A stretch of DNA of 8,155 bases, from assembly GCA_964427965.1 (NCBI GenBank), contig CAYRWK010000035.1:1-8155 (forward strand), given 5' to 3'. Below, piece by piece: positions 5,766 to 8,155 of this stretch. The translations under genes were made by a program, and so were the position numbers. The number at the start of each line of letters is the position of its first letter. The first letter of the stretch is position 1. The stretch is from CAYRWK01 sp964427965. GTDB lineage: Bacteria; Patescibacteriota; WWE3; UBA101185; UBA10185. The notes beneath the pieces were generated by a model that worked only from the letters and a program-made list of their open reading frames with translations, had not been told where the DNA came from and ran no database searches.

Positions 5766-7076
5766 ATGACTGATGTTATTAAAGTAAAAGGTGGAAATCC
5801 CTTAATAGGTTCTGTTACTCCCGTTCCAAATAAAAACGCTATTCTTGCTGCACTTCCGGTTTGTATCTTAACTGATGAAACCGTTACATATCATAACGTT
5901 CCAAAATCAACTGATGTTATAAAAATGCTTGAAATGCTAACTCTTATGGGGGCTAGTGTTGATGATTCGGATTTTTCCAATTTAAAAATCTGTTGCAAAA
6001 AGATGCACTCATATACTGTTGATAAAGATTTGGGAAATTTGATTAGATCGTCTCTTATGTTTGCAGGTCCCCTCCTTGTTAGATTCGGAATTGCAAAAAT
6101 TCCTATTCCGGGAGGATGTGTACTAGGAAAAAGATCAATTGCGGCACATGTAGATTCTTTTGAGAAAGCGGGGGTTAAGTTTGATCTTACCGACGGTTAT
6201 GCCGTTTTTACCGCTCCAAAAAAATCTAATAGCAACTACAATATTTGGCAGTTTGAAGCCAGTGTTACAGGAACCGAGAATTTATTTTTATATGCAGCCG
6301 GTGCAAGTAGCAGATTTGAAGTTACCGATTGTGCATGTGAACCTCATGTGACCCAACTATTACAGCTTTTGCAGTCTATGGGTGCCAAGGTTGAAGGTAT
6401 CGGTTCCAACCGAGTATGCATTACCGGTACAAAAAAGCTAAAGGGGACCGAATTTACACCCGACCCGGATTTTGTGGATATAGGGGGCCTGATTGTTGCT
6501 GCAGCTATAACCAAAGGAAAGTTAACCCTAAAAGGGGCAAATATTCCACGCGTTGTTGATGGTATGCTAGGCTGGTTTAGACGTTTTAACATTGATATTA
6601 CTGAAAAAGGTTCGGACTTGGTTATTGATGGGAAAAATGAACTTATTATTGATTACAAAAACTCCGGATTTCCTATGGCCGGTGATAATTTACCTAAACT
6701 AGCTCCAAAACCATGGCCGGGCTTTCCTGTAGATGCACTACCTCCTGTTGTTACCCTTGCCTGTAAGGCAAAGGGGGATTTATTAATCAAAAATTGGATG
6801 TATGAAACCGGACTTGATTTTATTAGAGAATTAAACTCAATGGGTGCTGATATTTTTATGTGTGATCCTGAAAGAATTATTGTTCATGGGCCTGTAACAT
6901 TTAAAAGTCGTAAGGTTACTGCCCCTGATATTATTCAAGCCTGTAAAGCCATATTTTTAGCAAGTCTTGCTGATCCGGTGGAAACTACAATTACTGGCTG
7001 GGAAATACTAAAACGCAGGTATCCTGACGTTTTAGAGGTCTATAAGAAACTTGGTGCAGAAATTCAAACGCTGTAG
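5766..7076 (+). CDS. MurA-family enolpyruvyl transferase (probable UDP-GlcNAc 1-carboxyvinyltransferase)
   Basis: The 436-residue protein has the two-lobe EPSP-synthase/MurA fold. MurA moves enolpyruvate from PEP to UDP-GlcNAc, the first committed step of peptidoglycan synthesis. Conserved by alignment in my head with E. coli MurA: Lys23 and Asn24 (its Lys22/Asn23), Arg94 (Arg91), Cys118 in PGGCVLGKR (catalytic Cys115), Arg123 (Arg120), Asp323 in PGFPVDALPP (Asp305) and an Arg at 417 or 418 (Arg397). Not conserved: Arg331 aligns with Gly349 in ETGLDF (canonical ENRF) and Arg371 with Ile390 in APDIIQA (canonical DLRA). Both are generally regarded as PEP-site residues in the superfamily. PGFPTDMQAQ is also altered to PGFPVDALPP. 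The gene is 11 nt after murB, which supports a role in UDP-MurNAc synthesis, but a variant substrate cannot be excluded, so I leave the symbol blank. No Shine-Dalgarno is seen. Confidence 0.85.
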   Translation: MTDVIKVKGGNPLIGSVTPVPNKNAILAALPVCILTDETVTYHNVPKSTDVIKMLEMLTLMGASVDDSDFSNLKICCKKMHSYTVDKDLGNLIRSSLMFAGPLLVRFGIAKIPIPGGCVLGKRSIAAHVDSFEKAGVKFDLTDGYAVFTAPKKSNSNYNIWQFEASVTGTENLFLYAAGASSRFEVTDCACEPHVTQLLQLLQSMGAKVEGIGSNRVCITGTKKLKGTEFTPDPDFVDIGGLIVAAAITKGKLTLKGANIPRVVDGMLGWFRRFNIDITEKGSDLVIDGKNELIIDYKNSGFPMAGDNLPKLAPKPWPGFPVDALPPVVTLACKAKGDLLIKNWMYETGLDFIRELNSMGADIFMCDPERIIVHGPVTFKSRKVTAPDIIQACKAIFLASLADPVETTITGWEILKRRYPDVLEVYKKLGAEIQTL

Positions 7077-7090
7077 TATCATATATCCCA

Positions 7091-8065
7091 ATGTACTCAA
7101 CAGTAGATAACGTTAAAAAATCACTAAAACTTGCCTGGAAATTCAAGATGCTTTGGATTTTTGCCCTGGTTTTAGCCGGTCTTTCGGGAAGTTTTAACTC
7201 AAACAACTTTGACTTTGATAATTTTAATAAATCAAAGGAATCGTCTTTAAACTCAAGTTTTATATACTCAGAAGAATTTCAAAGTAGTCTGCTTGCAGAA
7301 TTTCCTGAACTCAATATAAGAAACTACTACGTTGATGTTTTTGGTCTTGTAGCTGTCTTTATACTAGCCTCGCTGGTCTCGTTTGTATTCATCGGGTTTG
7401 AACGAGGGTGGGCGGTTGGCTCCACTTTGCAAAGCACAAAAGATGTTATCGAAAACTCCGAGATAAACCTACGAAAATCATCAGAAACAGGTATGGCCAC
7501 GGCGTGGGAGTTATTTAAGCTAAACCTTCTAACCATTGGGTTATTTTTAGGAGCCGTTATTGTACTTGCACTCATATTTATGATGGTTATAGCCACAAAA
7601 ATAATACCTTTGGCAATACTATTTGGGATTGTTTTTGGAGTCGCTTTTGTCATAATTTTAATATTCTTTGCCCTTTCGCTATCATTTACATACAGATTTA
7701 TTGTCTTTGATAAGATGAAAGCTTGGAATGCTTTTGTACTTGGTTTATCTACAACAAAATCTAATTTAGGTCGCGCCATAGAGCTTATCCTGTTAAACTT
7801 CGCTATTGGTGTAGGTCTGATTATTGGATTATCAATACTTGGGCTTATCGTTATTGCTATTCTCGGACTAATTGTTCTAGCAGCCTCCCTTCCCTTTAAA
7901 GACAATACGGCAGGTATGGTAGTAATTGGTTTAACACTTCCTTTCTTTATTGTTGGTGGGTTATTTGTGATATCTGTATTTACAGGTTACACAACTTCAT
8001 ACTCAGAGCTTACATGGACAAATCTTTACAACTATATAAAAGGAAGGAGTACAAATGCAAACTAA
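7091..8065 (+). CDS. Multi-pass membrane protein, unknown function
   Basis: The 324-residue protein has about six membrane helices near residues 20-34, 82-103, 146-168, 171-199, 237-265 and 275-298. A hydrophilic Asn/Ser/Phe-rich segment lies at 35-80 between helices 1 and 2, and a charged connection at 104-140 precedes helix 3. An aromatic/charged segment (YRFIVFDKMKAWNAF, 201-215) lies between helices 4 and 5. No catalytic motif or known transporter signature is visible. The layout resembles uncharacterised bacterial proteins of the glycerophosphodiester phosphodiesterase membrane-domain type, but this is only a look-alike. It starts 14 nt after the MurA-family stop and overlaps the next membrane protein by 11 nt, so all three are probably co-expressed. 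No Shine-Dalgarno precedes the ATG. Confidence 0.75.
   Translation: MYSTVDNVKKSLKLAWKFKMLWIFALVLAGLSGSFNSNNFDFDNFNKSKESSLNSSFIYSEEFQSSLLAEFPELNIRNYYVDVFGLVAVFILASLVSFVFIGFERGWAVGSTLQSTKDVIENSEINLRKSSETGMATAWELFKLNLLTIGLFLGAVIVLALIFMMVIATKIIPLAILFGIVFGVAFVIILIFFALSLSFTYRFIVFDKMKAWNAFVLGLSTTKSNLGRAIELILLNFAIGVGLIIGLSILGLIVIAILGLIVLAASLPFKDNTAGMVVIGLTLPFFIVGGLFVISVFTGYTTSYSELTWTNLYNYIKGRSTNAN
8041..8049 (+). promoter_or_regulatory. Ribosome binding site of the RDD-family gene
   Basis: AGGAAGGAG ends 5 nt before the ATG at 8055 and lies within the last codons of the preceding membrane-protein gene. It is a strong Shine-Dalgarno match and decides the start of the overlapping gene. Confidence 0.8.
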
Positions 8066-8155
8066 AAACGCCGGTTTATTATTAAGATCGCTGGCTGGTT
8101 TTATTGATGCCCTGTTATATTTCTTTCTTTTAATATCGTGGTTTTATATCTTAAC
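8055..8155 (+). CDS. RDD-family membrane protein, N-terminus (runs off the window)
   Basis: Only the first 33 codons are present and the frame is open at the window edge. The N-terminus MQTKNAGLLLRSLAGFIDALLYF fits the RDD family, whose name comes from conserved Arg and Asp residues: here Arg11 and Asp18 sit in the family-type 'AG..LR..A.FID.LL' arrangement. The helix after Asp18 is strongly hydrophobic. RDD proteins are small multi-pass inner-membrane proteins of mostly unknown role; some have been linked to ion transport. The gene overlaps the preceding membrane-protein gene by 11 nt in a different frame, typical of translationally coupled pairs. The second Asp of the family lies beyond the window, so the assignment rests on one helix. 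Confidence 0.7.
   Translation, partial: MQTKNAGLLLRSLAGFIDALLYFFLLISWFYIL

Noticed and set aside
7327..7905. 192-codon open frame on the minus strand inside the six-helix membrane-protein gene
   Set aside because: It is a shadow: its Ile/Ser/Thr/Ala-rich composition mirrors the hydrophobic plus-strand gene, there is no Shine-Dalgarno, and it lies entirely within a better-supported gene.
1..8155. Recoded genetic code (UGA as Gly or Trp)
   Set aside because: No annotated gene ends in TGA, which drew attention. However, none of the long genes contains in-frame TGA, and Gly and Trp use ordinary GGN and TGG codons, so the standard code explains everything.

Overview
This AT-rich window reads like an ordinary chromosomal segment of a small-genome, streamlined bacterium. 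Genes are tightly packed and use the standard code: the ORFs are long and uninterrupted, and no annotated gene ends in TGA. A Candidate Phyla Radiation (Patescibacteria) member is my best guess. The reasons are the divergent MurA/MurB pair, small coiled-coil and multi-pass membrane proteins of unknown function, and several genes without a clear Shine-Dalgarno sequence. This is inference from sequence style; I could not run a taxonomic search, and the phylum is undetermined.

Layout. (1) Positions 1-1053, plus strand: the last codons of an upstream gene, a lysozyme-like lytic transglycosylase (SLT fold) without an obvious signal peptide, and a small coiled-coil protein 8 nt later. (2) Positions 1080-1880, plus strand: a SIMPL/DUF541 protein anchored by one N-terminal membrane helix, with its own sigma70-type promoter and Shine-Dalgarno. 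(3) Positions 1899-1938: a hairpin terminator shared with the convergent leuS gene. (4) Positions 1937-4387, minus strand: leucyl-tRNA synthetase, apparently complete. (5) Positions 4388-4453: a short divergent control region in which the leuS and rpmG promoters overlap, each -35 box touching the other's -10 box. (6) Positions 4454-8155, plus strand: ribosomal protein L33 (zinc-free form), murB, a MurA-family enolpyruvyl transferase, a six-helix membrane protein and the start of an RDD-family membrane protein. Spacing is -11 to 35 nt with no terminator seen, so this is probably one transcription unit.

How the genes fit together. MurA and MurB catalyse consecutive steps that make UDP-N-acetylmuramate, the first committed stage of peptidoglycan synthesis. 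The lytic transglycosylase at the other end would cleave the finished polymer. leuS and rpmG are translation genes fired from one shared divergent promoter region, so wall-precursor genes appear to be read through from a ribosomal-protein promoter.

I see no CRISPR array, insertion sequence, tRNA, rRNA, phage module or clear new system. The points most worth a second look are the MurA-family protein, which keeps the catalytic Cys but lacks two arginines expected in the phosphoenolpyruvate site, the overlapping divergent promoters, the MurB insertion, and the transglycosylase with no visible export signal.
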